From an uncultured Clostridia bacterium (GTDB lineage: Bacteria; Bacillota; Clostridia; Christensenellales; Aristaeellaceae), in the NCBI GenBank assembly GCA_947596085.1, contig CANQEW010000028.1, positions 1 to 35,328 on the forward strand: a stretch of 35,328 nt of DNA, in the 5' to 3' direction. The translations under genes and the position numbers were made by a program. Under the pieces are notes generated by a model. The model saw only the letters and a list, made by a program, of their open reading frames with translations. It searched no databases and was not told the DNA's origin. Shown in pieces: positions 24,876-34,148 of this stretch (position 1 is its first letter; each line of letters opens with the position of its first letter).

Positions 24876-25979
24876 TCAGACCAGGGAAACGAGATATACC
24901 GAATCGCCGTTTCCGAGCACCGCGACGCCGTCCTGCGTCACGCCGTAAACGATGTCGATCTGCTGCAGGGCAAGCTGATAGGCCAGCGGCGTATCCTGAT
25001 CCGTGCGCGCCACCACCAAATGGCCGTCACCCGAGAAGCCGTAGACCGCGTTTCCGCGAGCGACGACGCTCATGCAGCCAAACGGCAGGCGCATCACGTG
25101 GTCATAGTTCGAGCGCAGCATGCGGAGATCGCGGATGTTGGACGCGCCCTGCAGCTGCGCGTCGTTGACGAAGGCCATCAGCGGGTCGTTCGCGGTCGCG
25201 TCCGCGTCCGCGAGATACCAGCCGTAGACCAGTCTGCGCTTATCGGCGTTCTCCGTCCCGGTGTAGTCGTAAGTGCGCAGATAGGTGTCGCCCGCCACGA
25301 GCACCTGCGAGGATTGGAACATTACCGCGTAGGAGAGCTGCTCGTTGTCGTGGATTGAACCCACAATTTCCTTGCCGGGGCGATAGGTCTGTATGTCACA
25401 GGTGGGCGCGGTTCCGTTGGAATCCAGCAGCATCACCCAGAACAGGGAGCTGTTGGAGAAGAAGCCGTAATCAATCACGGTCACATCGTCCAACACGATC
25501 TGACTCACCTGCCGGCCGCCGCTCTCCATCAGAACGATCGTGCCGCTGGTTTCTGAACCGATCAGCGCGGCGGCATAATTGCTGTCGATGCGGGCGCTGA
25601 TAACATCCGCGTCCATGGTGCCGTTGAAGTTGGTCGTGCCCGAATCCCCGCCGATCATCGTGAGCGTGCTGCCCTGCCAGATGGCGACGCCGTAATCCGA
25701 AGCGTCAAAGCCCGCGTTCGCGCCCACCAGATAGGACCAGCGCACGTCGCCCGAGGACGAGAGGGAGGATATGGTGCTCCCATCGTAGTACACGAAGCCA
25801 TCCGCCGTGACTTGCAGGCCTTGAAGGTTGGCAATATTCACCGTTTTGGTTTTTCCAAAGCTGTTCGCGGTGAATATGCGCTTGCCGAGCGTTGCGCAGC
25901 CGAGCGCGATACCGCAGCACAGCAACACGATCAACAGAACGACCGCCCATGGACGTCTACCCTGATGACGCTTATCCAT
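24876..25979 (-). CDS. Membrane-anchored beta-propeller-like protein (DUF5711-like)
   Basis: A 367-residue protein with a single N-terminal anchor (about 11-30, flanked by basic residues and ending GIALGCATLG), leaving the rest outside the cell. The exported part is a series of short beta-strand repeats with aromatic and small residues, such as VYYDGSTISSLSSSGDVRWSY and YGVAIWQGSTLTMIGG, suggesting a propeller. This matches my recollection of clostridial DUF5711 proteins, which have no assigned function and often precede cvpA, as here. ATCGGAGG precedes the ATG by five bases. It is the first gene of the minus-strand block. Confidence 0.7.
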   Translation of the reverse strand: MDKRHQGRRPWAVVLLIVLLCCGIALGCATLGKRIFTANSFGKTKTVNIANLQGLQVTADGFVYYDGSTISSLSSSGDVRWSYLVGANAGFDASDYGVAIWQGSTLTMIGGDSGTTNFNGTMDADVISARIDSNYAAALIGSETSGTIVLMESGGRQVSQIVLDDVTVIDYGFFSNSSLFWVMLLDSNGTAPTCDIQTYRPGKEIVGSIHDNEQLSYAVMFQSSQVLVAGDTYLRTYDYTGTENADKRRLVYGWYLADADATANDPLMAFVNDAQLQGASNIRDLRMLRSNYDHVMRLPFGCMSVVARGNAVYGFSGDGHLVVARTDQDTPLAYQLALQQIDIVYGVTQDGVAVLGNGDSVYLVSLV

Positions 25980-25999
25980 GGAGTCCTCCGATCATAGTT

Positions 26000-26029
26000 T
26001 TTATAAAAATCCCTTGTATACCAATACAA
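26000..26029 (-). promoter_or_regulatory. Possible promoter of the DUF5711-cvpA unit
   Basis: Minus-strand TTGTAT (26024-26029) and TATAAA (26000-26005) with an 18-bp spacer, in an AT-rich stretch upstream of the ATG at 25979. Confidence 0.35.
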
Positions 26030-26158
26030 TTCTTATTATAATAAATGTATTGTTGCGATTCAACGCTAGCGGTGTGACAAAAGGGAAGAAATGCGTACTT
26101 TTGCTGGAAACCCTTCAATTTTCTGGCACAATTGCGTGAAATTGTCCAATTTCCGTGA

Positions 26159-26174
26159 TGTTTCACGTGAAACA
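26159..26174. promoter_or_regulatory. parS site 1 (ParB/Spo0J binding)
   Basis: TGTTTCACGTGAAACA, a perfect 16-bp palindrome and a canonical parS. ParB loads here and spreads to segregate the origin. It ends 11 bases before the ATG at 26186, so ParB binding may overlap that gene's initiation region. Confidence 0.95.
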
Positions 26175-26185
26175 GGAGAAAGCGA

Positions 26186-27115
26186 ATGGCGAAAAACGGA
26201 CGGAAGAAGAACGCACGCAGAAGACAGTCAGAGAGGCGGAAGATTATCCCCGCGCTTTTGATCTCGATTCTCCTTGTCGTAGGCTTCTTTGGATGGATGT
26301 ATGCAACCGCCGCCGTCGTGCACGTCCGGCCCGCTGAAGTCTATCTCCCCGACCTTCCCGCTTCGTTTGATGGAACGACGCTGCTCTACGTCTCCGATGT
26401 GAACATCCGAAGCGAAGCGGACGCGATGACGAGCAGGGAGCTATTTGAAACGCTCTCAGTGCTTTCGCCGGACATTTTGGCGCTCGGCGGTGATTACAGT
26501 GCGCAGACGCTGCTGGATACCTTGAATGGCGTGACAGGTGGCGGCGCGACGGCCGCACGCGAGTTTGTCGCGGCGCTCGCGGGATTTTCGGCGCCGCTGG
26601 GAAAGTTTGCTGTGCTGGGCGAAGCGGACGACGATTCGCTGCGAGATGTGTTCACAATGGCGGGTGTGCAGCTTCTCCAGGACGAAGGAACGATTCTGGA
26701 GCGAAGCGGCGATCGCATAGCAATGGTTGGCCTGCGCGACGTGAGCGAGGATGTCACCCCGTACGATCAAATTGGGCGCAGCTTTTTGTCCGATGATTGT
26801 GTCCTCGTTCTGACGCACAATCCTCTCGCCTACACGCGCATTCGCATGGCGGAGGCGGACGGCGGAGGTACCTGGGCGGATCTGGTGCTGTCCGGCCATA
26901 CTCTCGGCGGCCAAATTAAGCTGTTCGGCCGGACACTGCGCCCGTTTACTGAAGAGGAGGCCCGCCGCGTCGCTGGATGGTACTACGGCGACGACCGCCC
27001 CATACTGGTGAGCCAGGGCCTCGGCTGCAGAGGCGCGAAGTTTCGGTTGGGCACGCAGAGTGAAGTCTGGTATCTCACGCTGCGCCGACCGGAGTGGAAG
27101 GTGGTTGAAAGCTGA
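26186..27115 (+). CDS. Membrane-anchored calcineurin-like phosphoesterase homologue with degenerate metal site
   Basis: A basic N terminus (1-19) and one transmembrane helix (about 20-42) place the 309-residue protein outside the membrane. The fold resembles YkuE/YaeI metallophosphoesterases that act on lipid A precursors or phospholipids, but key motifs have decayed. D-x-H is D71-V-N73. GD is kept (GGD 101-103). GNHD reads G145-EAD. The H211 motif (LTHNP) is kept. GHTHGGQ reads G237-HTL-GGQ. The C-terminal block SQGLGCRGAKFRLGTQSEV is still family-like. Several metal ligands are therefore missing, and phosphatase activity is doubtful. AGGAGA lies about seven bases before the ATG. parS sites stand immediately on both sides. 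Confidence 0.75.
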   Translation: MAKNGRKKNARRRQSERRKIIPALLISILLVVGFFGWMYATAAVVHVRPAEVYLPDLPASFDGTTLLYVSDVNIRSEADAMTSRELFETLSVLSPDILALGGDYSAQTLLDTLNGVTGGGATAAREFVAALAGFSAPLGKFAVLGEADDDSLRDVFTMAGVQLLQDEGTILERSGDRIAMVGLRDVSEDVTPYDQIGRSFLSDDCVLVLTHNPLAYTRIRMAEADGGGTWADLVLSGHTLGGQIKLFGRTLRPFTEEEARRVAGWYYGDDRPILVSQGLGCRGAKFRLGTQSEVWYLTLRRPEWKVVES

Positions 27116-27116
27116 A

Positions 27117-27132
27117 TGTTTCACGTGAAACA
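27117..27132. promoter_or_regulatory. parS site 2
   Basis: Perfect TGTTTCACGTGAAACA starting two bases after the stop of the preceding gene. Confidence 0.95.
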
Positions 27133-27158
27133 TTTCCAAACGGCGTGGTCCGCAACAA

Positions 27159-27174
27159 TGTTTCACGTGAAACA
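27159..27174. promoter_or_regulatory. parS site 3
   Basis: Third perfect TGTTTCACGTGAAACA, its start 42 bp from that of site 2 (four helical turns) and 43 bases before the ATG of the radical SAM gene. Confidence 0.95.
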
Positions 27175-27216
27175 AATGGGCGAATCAGCACTGCGCAAAG
27201 GAGCGCACATAAATAT

Positions 27217-28116
27217 ATGGAAGAATTCTTATGTAAAATGTGCCCGCGAAATTGTGGAGCCCTCCGAGGCGCGACCGGAACGGGCTACTGTGGCATGGGC
27301 GCGCTCCCTCGGATCGCTCGCGCCGCGCCGCACTACGACGAGGAGCCGGTGATCTCCGGAACGCGCGGGTCGGGCGCGGTATTTTTCTCCGGGTGCAGCC
27401 TTCAATGCTGCTTCTGTCAGAATTATGCGCTGTCCCACGAGGGCTGGGGCGAAGAAATAAGCGTCGCGCGGTTGCGGGAGATCTACTTCGAGCTGATCGC
27501 GCAGGGCGTGCACAACATCAACCTGGTCAACCCCACCCACTTCGCGCACGCGATTCGAGAATCGCTCGCGGGGCCGCTACCCGTTCCAGTGGTGTGGAAC
27601 AGCGGCGGATACGAAAAGGTGGAGATGCTGCGGACTATGGAGGGCCGGGTGCAGGTGTATCTGCCCGATCTGAAATACATTTCGCCCACATCCGCCGAAA
27701 GGTACTCTGGCGCAGCGGATTACTTCGAATACGCCGCGCCCGCCATCCGGGAGATGCTGCGGCAGACGGGGCCGGTGGAGCTGGACGAGGATGGAATCAT
27801 CCGCCGCGGAACCATCATCCGCCACCTGATTCTGCCCGGCTGCGCGGAGGAATCCGTGCGAATCCTCGATTTCATTCGGGAGGAGCTGCCGGGCGCGTGG
27901 GTGAGCCTGATGGCGCAGTACCTGCCATTCGGGGATGCGGCGGGCGTGGACGAGCTGGGGCGGCGGCTCACGCAGGAGGAGTACGACCGCGTGGCGGATC
28001 ACCTGATGGAGATCGGCTTGGAGGATGGCTTCATTCAAGAGATCTCTTCTTCGGATGAGAAGTACATTCCCAAATTTGATTTGACCGGCGTGCGAGCGCC
28101 GGAAAAGGAGAACTGA
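27217..28116 (+). CDS. Radical SAM protein, PflA/PflX-like
   Basis: A 299-residue radical SAM protein of the group related to pyruvate formate-lyase activating enzymes (PflX/COG1313-like). The SAM cluster motif is C60-SLQ-C64-CF-C67. A separate N-terminal cysteine set (C6, C9, C13, C25 in CKMCPRNCG and GYCG) probably binds zinc or a second cluster. VVWNSGGYE, YLPDLKYISP and HLILPGCAEES are conserved family segments. I chose the ATG at 27217, which has AAGGAG 13 bases upstream. A GTG-type extension to 27145 would include a parS site as coding and lacks conservation. The substrate is unknown. The metallo-beta-lactamase gene follows after seven bases. Confidence 0.88.
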   Translation: MEEFLCKMCPRNCGALRGATGTGYCGMGALPRIARAAPHYDEEPVISGTRGSGAVFFSGCSLQCCFCQNYALSHEGWGEEISVARLREIYFELIAQGVHNINLVNPTHFAHAIRESLAGPLPVPVVWNSGGYEKVEMLRTMEGRVQVYLPDLKYISPTSAERYSGAADYFEYAAPAIREMLRQTGPVELDEDGIIRRGTIIRHLILPGCAEESVRILDFIREELPGAWVSLMAQYLPFGDAAGVDELGRRLTQEEYDRVADHLMEIGLEDGFIQEISSSDEKYIPKFDLTGVRAPEKEN

Positions 28117-28123
28117 AGCACGG

Positions 28124-28933
28124 ATGGAACTGCGCTTTTCGCCGCTGTTCAGCGGCTCGAGCGGAAACGCGATCTACGTTGGCTGCGGAGATACGCACAT
28201 ATTGGTGGATGCCGGCCTGTCCGGCACGCGTATCGCCAACGAATTGGAGAAGATCGGAGTGCACCCCTCTCAACTTACGGCGATTCTCGTGACTCACGAG
28301 CACAGCGACCACGTGAGCGGCGTGGGTGTGCTCTCCCGAAAGTATCACCTGCCGGTCTACGCCACAGAGGGCACCTGGGACGGCATGGCGGGCAAAATTG
28401 GGGCAGTGGAGGCGCAATTCCGCTGCATGATCGAGCCGGAGCGCGACTTTTATCTGGGCGAATTGAACGTCATGCCTTTTTCCACGCCCCACGACGCGAA
28501 CCAGCCGGTGGGCTTGTGCTTCGAGAGCGGCGGCGCGCGCTTTGCCATCGCCACGGACGTGGGTTGCCCGAAAAAGGGATGGATGAACGCGATTCGCGGC
28601 GCGGACGCGGCGCTGCTGGAATCCAATTACGATCCCGATATGCTCAAGGCGGGCAGCTATCCCTACGAGCTCAAGCGGCGCATTCTGTCCAACCGGGGAC
28701 ACCTGTGCAACGATGACGCGGGGAGCTGCGCGCTGGAGTTGGCGCGGGCGGGCGCAAAGCACATCGTACTCGGCCATCTGAGCAAAGAGAACAACTTTCC
28801 GGAACTGGCGCGGCGCTGCACCGAGGACGCGCTGCGCGCGGGCGGCGCGATTCTGGGCGCGGACGTGCGCCTAGATGTCGCCAAGCGCGACGGCGTGACC
28901 GGCATCTTTGCCGTCACCAGCCGCTTCGATTAG
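28124..28933 (+). CDS. Metallo-beta-lactamase-fold hydrolase, YycJ/WalJ-like
   Basis: A 269-residue cytosolic metallo-hydrolase. The metal motif H58-x-H60-x-D62-H63 (VTHEHSDHVSG) is intact, the opening FSPLFSGSSGNAIYVG is typical of YycJ/WalJ, and FAIATDVGCPKKG, ESNYDPDML and HIVLGHLSKENN supply the other ligands. Family members have been linked to nuclease activity and to coordination of replication with cell-wall metabolism. In Bacillus the gene belongs to the walRK operon near the origin; here a two-component pair lies some 16 kb away and is not linked. AAGGAG sits 13 bases before the ATG, inside the end of the radical SAM gene. Confidence 0.87.
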   Translation: MELRFSPLFSGSSGNAIYVGCGDTHILVDAGLSGTRIANELEKIGVHPSQLTAILVTHEHSDHVSGVGVLSRKYHLPVYATEGTWDGMAGKIGAVEAQFRCMIEPERDFYLGELNVMPFSTPHDANQPVGLCFESGGARFAIATDVGCPKKGWMNAIRGADAALLESNYDPDMLKAGSYPYELKRRILSNRGHLCNDDAGSCALELARAGAKHIVLGHLSKENNFPELARRCTEDALRAGGAILGADVRLDVAKRDGVTGIFAVTSRFD

Positions 28934-28942
28934 GAGGGAGCT

Positions 28943-29998
28943 ATGAAGCAACGATTGATGCGCCCCACGGCCGCACTGTTTCCGTTGGTGGGTTTGATTG
29001 CGGCGCTCCTCTCACAAGGCATGCGATATTTTGTGATTATAGTTTTTATACTGTACTATCTGATACAATTGGTCAGCCTGTGCGCGACGGATAGCTTTCG
29101 CAATGCCGCGGCGTGCGAACCGGGAATGCGCAAGGTCGACCGCCGCTTTGGCGGGGCGTTGCCATTCATGGTGATCGCCGTTGCCGCGATGCTGCTATTC
29201 GCGTGGTCGTTTCATTCGATGTCGATGGACACAAACGCAATATACACATTCGACCATGTGGAATATATCCAGGAACAACTCTTCCGCGCCACGCTCGCGA
29301 CAGCCTTCATCAGCATAGAACACTTGTTCGAAGAACGCATGTTTGCGCTCGGCCGTCGCATCGACGGTGTCATACTGAGCTGCATCTGCAATGGCATGCT
29401 GCTCGCGGGCGCGCTCATCGATGCGGAAGCGAACGCTGCGGGCGACATCTTCACCGCCGCGGCGGGAATCGGTATGACGATCTCCCTCGTCACGGCCTAC
29501 GCAATCGAACCGCCCCATGGCTTTTCGCTGAAGCCGCGCAACGTTCCATTCTTTCCCCGCGCCTGCGTTCAAACGCTACTCTATCCAGCGACGGCCTGCG
29601 CCGCGATCCTGCTTCTGTCAAACGGCGATGGCGCGCAGCTGGACGCGACATTGCCCGCCGTCCTTTTCGGCCTGATCCCCTGGCGCCTCTCCCGGACGAC
29701 AGCCCGAAGAACCCACGACGAATCCCGCCCGCTGAATCTGCTGCTGATCACCTTCGCGGCGGTCCCGGCCATCACCGCCATATGGCTTCCCGCCGTGCGC
29801 CCCTTTGCGCTGACGGCGACATTGGCGCTGATCTGCAGCGCGGCGGTGTTCTGCGCGCCGAGCGCGCGACTGTACGCGGGCATCGGCTTCGTCATCGCCG
29901 CCATCCTTCCGCTTTCCTTTCCCTATTGCCTAAACGTAATCCCCGCGCTCGCGGCGATCCTCATCAACATCAAACAAGCCTTCCTGCGAAAGGTCTAA
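28943..29998 (+). CDS. Polytopic membrane protein of unknown function
   Basis: A 351-residue protein with nine or ten hydrophobic segments covering most of its length (for example about 12-50 as two helices, 73-90, 113-130, 143-160, 165-186, 212-226, 267-282, 288-306, 311-345). Two hydrophilic loops (50-70 and 232-262) are basic and probably cytosolic. I recognise no family motif and no conserved charged residue within a helix that would suggest a transporter mechanism. AGGAGGGAG precedes the ATG by about six bases. It follows the WalJ-like gene by nine bases, so the two are probably cotranscribed. The hairpins after its stop lie between it and convergent groEL. Confidence 0.7.
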   Translation: MKQRLMRPTAALFPLVGLIAALLSQGMRYFVIIVFILYYLIQLVSLCATDSFRNAAACEPGMRKVDRRFGGALPFMVIAVAAMLLFAWSFHSMSMDTNAIYTFDHVEYIQEQLFRATLATAFISIEHLFEERMFALGRRIDGVILSCICNGMLLAGALIDAEANAAGDIFTAAAGIGMTISLVTAYAIEPPHGFSLKPRNVPFFPRACVQTLLYPATACAAILLLSNGDGAQLDATLPAVLFGLIPWRLSRTTARRTHDESRPLNLLLITFAAVPAITAIWLPAVRPFALTATLALICSAAVFCAPSARLYAGIGFVIAAILPLSFPYCLNVIPALAAILINIKQAFLRKV

Positions 29999-30013
29999 AA
30001 AAACCAAACGCAA

Positions 30014-30048
30014 GAACGCCGGCCCTTGAATCTATGGAGCCGGCGTTC
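30014..30048. terminator. Hairpin 1 with TTGAATC loop, between convergent genes
   Basis: Perfect 10-bp arms at 30014-30023 and 30039-30048. The 15-nt apex contains CCTTGAATCTATGG. On the minus strand the stem is followed by T-rich DNA, ending in a TTTTTTT run near 29998-30004. Confidence 0.65.
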
Positions 30049-30084
30049 GGGCAAAAGCAGGGAAAAAAAAAGGAAAGCAACAAA

Positions 30085-30121
30085 GGACACCCGCCCCTTG
30101 AATCAATGGGGGCGGGTGTCC
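30085..30121. terminator. Hairpin 2 with the same TTGAATC loop
   Basis: Perfect 13-bp arms at 30085-30097 and 30109-30121 enclose TTGAATCAATG. On the minus strand a run of nine T's follows at about 30063-30071. It is probably a groESL terminator. Stem sequences differ from hairpin 1 but the loop is nearly identical. Confidence 0.7.
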
Positions 30122-30132
30122 GTCGCTCAAGC

Positions 30133-30197
30133 GCGGCAGCAGGAGGCCGTCGGCCCTGCCGACACGCGGCAGCAGGAGGCTGTCGGCCCTGCCGGCA

Positions 30198-30198
<1 letters not shown>
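30133..30198. repeat. Two tandem 33-bp direct repeats next to the groEL stop
   Basis: Units 30133-30165 and 30166-30198 are identical except for a few substitutions and begin GCGGCAGCAGGAGG. Each unit has a CGGCAG/CTGCCG inverted pair at its ends, so each can form a small hairpin. The second unit ends at the groEL stop codon. Confidence 0.7.
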
Positions 30199-32146
<1,948 letters not shown>

Positions 32147-32155
32147 TCATTGCTG

Positions 32156-32182
32156 TTAGCACTCTTGAAAACCGAGTGCTAA
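32156..32182. promoter_or_regulatory. CIRCE operator (HrcA binding site)
   Basis: TTAGCACTC at 32156-32164 and GAGTGCTAA at 32174-32182 form the perfect 9-9-9 CIRCE element. It lies in the groES leader, predicting repression by HrcA and heat induction. hrcA itself is outside the window. Confidence 0.98.
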
Positions 32183-32196
32183 CGCTTACAGATGAT

Positions 32197-32225
32197 AGTT
32201 TAACCAGTTTCTATGGAAAAAGCAA
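32197..32225 (-). promoter_or_regulatory. Likely groESL promoter
   Basis: Minus-strand TTGCTT (32220-32225) and TAAACT (32197-32202) with a 17-bp spacer, about 15 bp upstream of CIRCE. Confidence 0.5.
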
Positions 32226-32265
32226 GCATTTCAAGCCATATATTTATGTTAAGTTTTGGATTTTA

Positions 32266-32294
32266 GGGACAAACGCCGGGAAATACGCTATAAT
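32266..32294 (+). promoter_or_regulatory. Likely promoter of comEB-pepQ
   Basis: A perfect TATAAT at 32289-32294 with a weak -35, GGGACA, at 32266-32271 (17-bp spacer). It is divergent from groESL. Confidence 0.5.
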
Positions 32295-32335
32295 TAAGTT
32301 ATTCCAGAAAAGTTTCCGCGCAGGGAGGCATGGGC

Positions 32336-32803
32336 ATGGACAAATGGGACGCGCGCTTCATGGAGCTGGCGGGCGTGATCGCGGGTTGGGCGAGCTGCTA
32401 TCAGCCGGACCGCAAGATCGGCGCAGTGATCGTGAAGAACAAGCGCATCGTAACCACGGGCTACAACGGCGCGCCGGCGGGCATCAAGACCTGCGTGGAG
32501 CGGGGCGAATGCCTGCGGAAGAAGAAGGGCATTGCGTCAGGAACCCACGCGGAGACCTGCTACGCCATTCACGCGGAGCAGAACGCCATCATTCAGGCGG
32601 CCAAGCTGGGCTCGTCCATCGACGGCGCGACGCTCTACTGCACCCACCAGCCCTGCGTGATCTGCGCGAAGATGATCGTGAACTCGGGCATCAAGCGCGT
32701 GGTGTACGAGCAGGGCTACCCGGACGACTTCTCGGTGGAGATGCTGCGGGAGGGCGGCGTGACGCTGGAGAGATTTGAAGAGGAGGAGACGAAGGATGAA
32801 TAA
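32336..32803 (+). CDS. comEB: dCMP deaminase family protein (ComEB-like)
   Basis: Zinc-dependent deaminase expected to convert dCMP to dUMP for thymidylate synthesis. The active site is H79-A-E81 (IHAEQNA) with C107 and C110 (QPCVICAK). A second Cys/His cluster (C53, C59, H71, C75) matches the structural zinc site of dCMP deaminases. I chose the ATG at 32336 (155 residues) because GGGAGG at 32323-32328 is seven bases before it; the ATG at 32330 almost touches that site. Its last codons overlap the start of the peptidase gene by eight bases. Allosteric dCTP/dTTP control is usual in the family. Confidence 0.92.
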   Translation: MDKWDARFMELAGVIAGWASCYQPDRKIGAVIVKNKRIVTTGYNGAPAGIKTCVERGECLRKKKGIASGTHAETCYAIHAEQNAIIQAAKLGSSIDGATLYCTHQPCVICAKMIVNSGIKRVVYEQGYPDDFSVEMLREGGVTLERFEEEETKDE

Positions 32804-33863
32804 ATCCCGCATATCCCGCGTAATGGAAAATATGCGCGCCGAAGGACTGGACCAGATTCTGGTCACGGCCACGCCGTCGGTGTACTACCTGAGCGGCCGT
32901 TGGATCAACCCCGGCGAGCGTATGCTGGCGCTATACCTGAATACCGACGGCGACATTGCGCTGTTTGCGAACAAGCTGTTCGTGCAGACCGGCGGCGACG
33001 TGGAGCTGATCGAGCACGACGACACGGAGGACCCGATCCCGATGCTGGCGTCCCGGGTGAAGCGGGGCAAGATTGGCATCGACAAGACCTGGCCCAGCCA
33101 CTTCACGATCCGGCTGATGGAGGCGCTGCCGGGCGTCGTGCCGGTGGTGGGCTCCGCGCCGGTGGACGACGCACGCATGTGCAAGGATGCCGAGGAAATC
33201 GTCCTGATGCGCGAGGCGTCCCGGATGAACGACGAAGCGACGCGCCGCACGCTGAATGAGATCGCCGAGGGCATGACGGAGAAGGAGCTCGAGGCCTGCT
33301 ATCTGAAGAACGCGAAGGCCGTAGGCGGCGAGGGTCCGAGCTTTACGCCGATCTCCTGCTTCGGCGCGAACTGCGCCGAGCCGCACCACGACAACGACGA
33401 GACCCGCCTGAAGCGGGGCGACAGCATCATACTGGACGTGGGCCTTTTGCACGCCCACTACTGCAGCGACATGACGCGCACGGCGTTTTTGGGCGTCGCC
33501 ACGGACGAGCAGAAGCGAGTCTACGATGTCTGCCGCCGGGCCAACGAGGCCGGTCGCGCTGTGGTGCGCCCGGGCGTGGAGCTATGTGAGTTCGACCGCG
33601 CCGCGCGGAAGGTGATCGAGGATGCGGGCTACGGCAAGCACTTCTTCCACCGCACCGGCCACGGCATTGGCCTGGACGAGCACGAGCCGCCGGACAACTC
33701 CCAGACCAGCCGCGTCGTCGCCAAGCCGGGCATGTGCTTCTCGGTGGAACCGGGAATCTACCTGTCGGGGAATTTCGGTGTGCGCGTTGAGGATCTGGTG
33801 TGCGTCACTGAGGATGGCTGCGAGACGCTGAATCTGTTGGATCGGGATTTGAAGATTCTGTAG
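32796..33863 (+). CDS. M24 family Xaa-Pro peptidase
   Basis: A 355-residue creatinase-fold metallopeptidase. The N-terminal creatinase-like domain spans about 1-125. The dinuclear metal ligands are all present: D214 and D225 (LDVGLLHAHYCSDMTRT), H289 (RTGHGIGLDEHE), E318 (SVEPGIYL) and E332 (VRVEDLV). Members cleave Xaa-Pro dipeptides (PepQ) or N-terminal Xaa-Pro bonds (PepP); the length and domain layout fit PepQ/YpdF-like enzymes, but the two cannot be separated by eye. The ATG at 32796 follows AGGAGGAG by seven bases and overlaps comEB by eight bases, indicating coupling. An ATG at 32775 would add seven mostly Arg residues and has no ribosome site. Confidence 0.92.
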   Translation: MNKSRISRVMENMRAEGLDQILVTATPSVYYLSGRWINPGERMLALYLNTDGDIALFANKLFVQTGGDVELIEHDDTEDPIPMLASRVKRGKIGIDKTWPSHFTIRLMEALPGVVPVVGSAPVDDARMCKDAEEIVLMREASRMNDEATRRTLNEIAEGMTEKELEACYLKNAKAVGGEGPSFTPISCFGANCAEPHHDNDETRLKRGDSIILDVGLLHAHYCSDMTRTAFLGVATDEQKRVYDVCRRANEAGRAVVRPGVELCEFDRAARKVIEDAGYGKHFFHRTGHGIGLDEHEPPDNSQTSRVVAKPGMCFSVEPGIYLSGNFGVRVEDLVCVTEDGCETLNLLDRDLKIL

Positions 33864-33886
33864 GTGGGTTGGAGTTATAATAAAAG

Positions 33887-33925
33887 CCGGGCGGTGTGTG
33901 TGCATTCGCCCGGTTTGGTGTTTTT
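33887..33925 (+). terminator. Terminator of comEB-pepQ
   Basis: CCGGGCG (33887-33893) pairs with CGCCCGG (33907-33913), extendable by flanking A-T pairs, with a 13-nt loop; it is followed by TTTGGTGTTTTT. Confidence 0.8.
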
Positions 33926-33944
33926 GCTGCGAATTTGAGATGGT

Positions 33945-34117
33945 GCGGCTGATTGGACCAGGGAAGCTGCCGCTTCCCAAGGTAATCAGCCGCGCGGCCC
34001 GCATAACGCGAAGCGAGAGGTTGGGTTCGCAGAAATGATACAAAGCGTTTTGAATGCGGGCCGTTTGGGGAACGCTGGGCGCTGCCCAGACCTGCCAAGG
34101 AACCTGAGGTTCCTTGG
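33945..34117. repeat. Four-hairpin intergenic element, copy 2
   Basis: The arrangement matches copy 1 (18388-18557). A: arms 33945-33954/33984-33993 with inner 33961-33966/33973-33978. B: 33995-34004/34054-34063, extended by AACGC/GCGTT. C: CTGGGC-GCT-GCCCAG at 34075-34089, identical to copy 1. D: 10-bp arms 34095-34104/34108-34117. A begins GCGGCTG in both copies and B begins GCGGCCCGC. The arms of B and D differ between copies in paired positions. It lies between convergent pepQ-like and asnA genes. The 285-bp stretch 33864-34148 otherwise holds only the preceding terminator. Confidence 0.7.
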
Positions 34118-34148
34118 ATTCTCCCTTCATTTTTCTTTCCTTCCCGCG

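Noticed and set aside
27116..27352. Reading frame beginning MFHVKH in the plus strand, and similar MFHVK starts on the minus strand
   Set aside because: These residues are simply the translation of the parS palindrome; the frame overlaps the radical SAM gene and lacks a ribosome site.
28124..28933. Beta-lactamase or antibiotic-resistance function
   Set aside because: The fold motif is shared but all other segments match the YycJ/WalJ housekeeping group, and there is no signal peptide.
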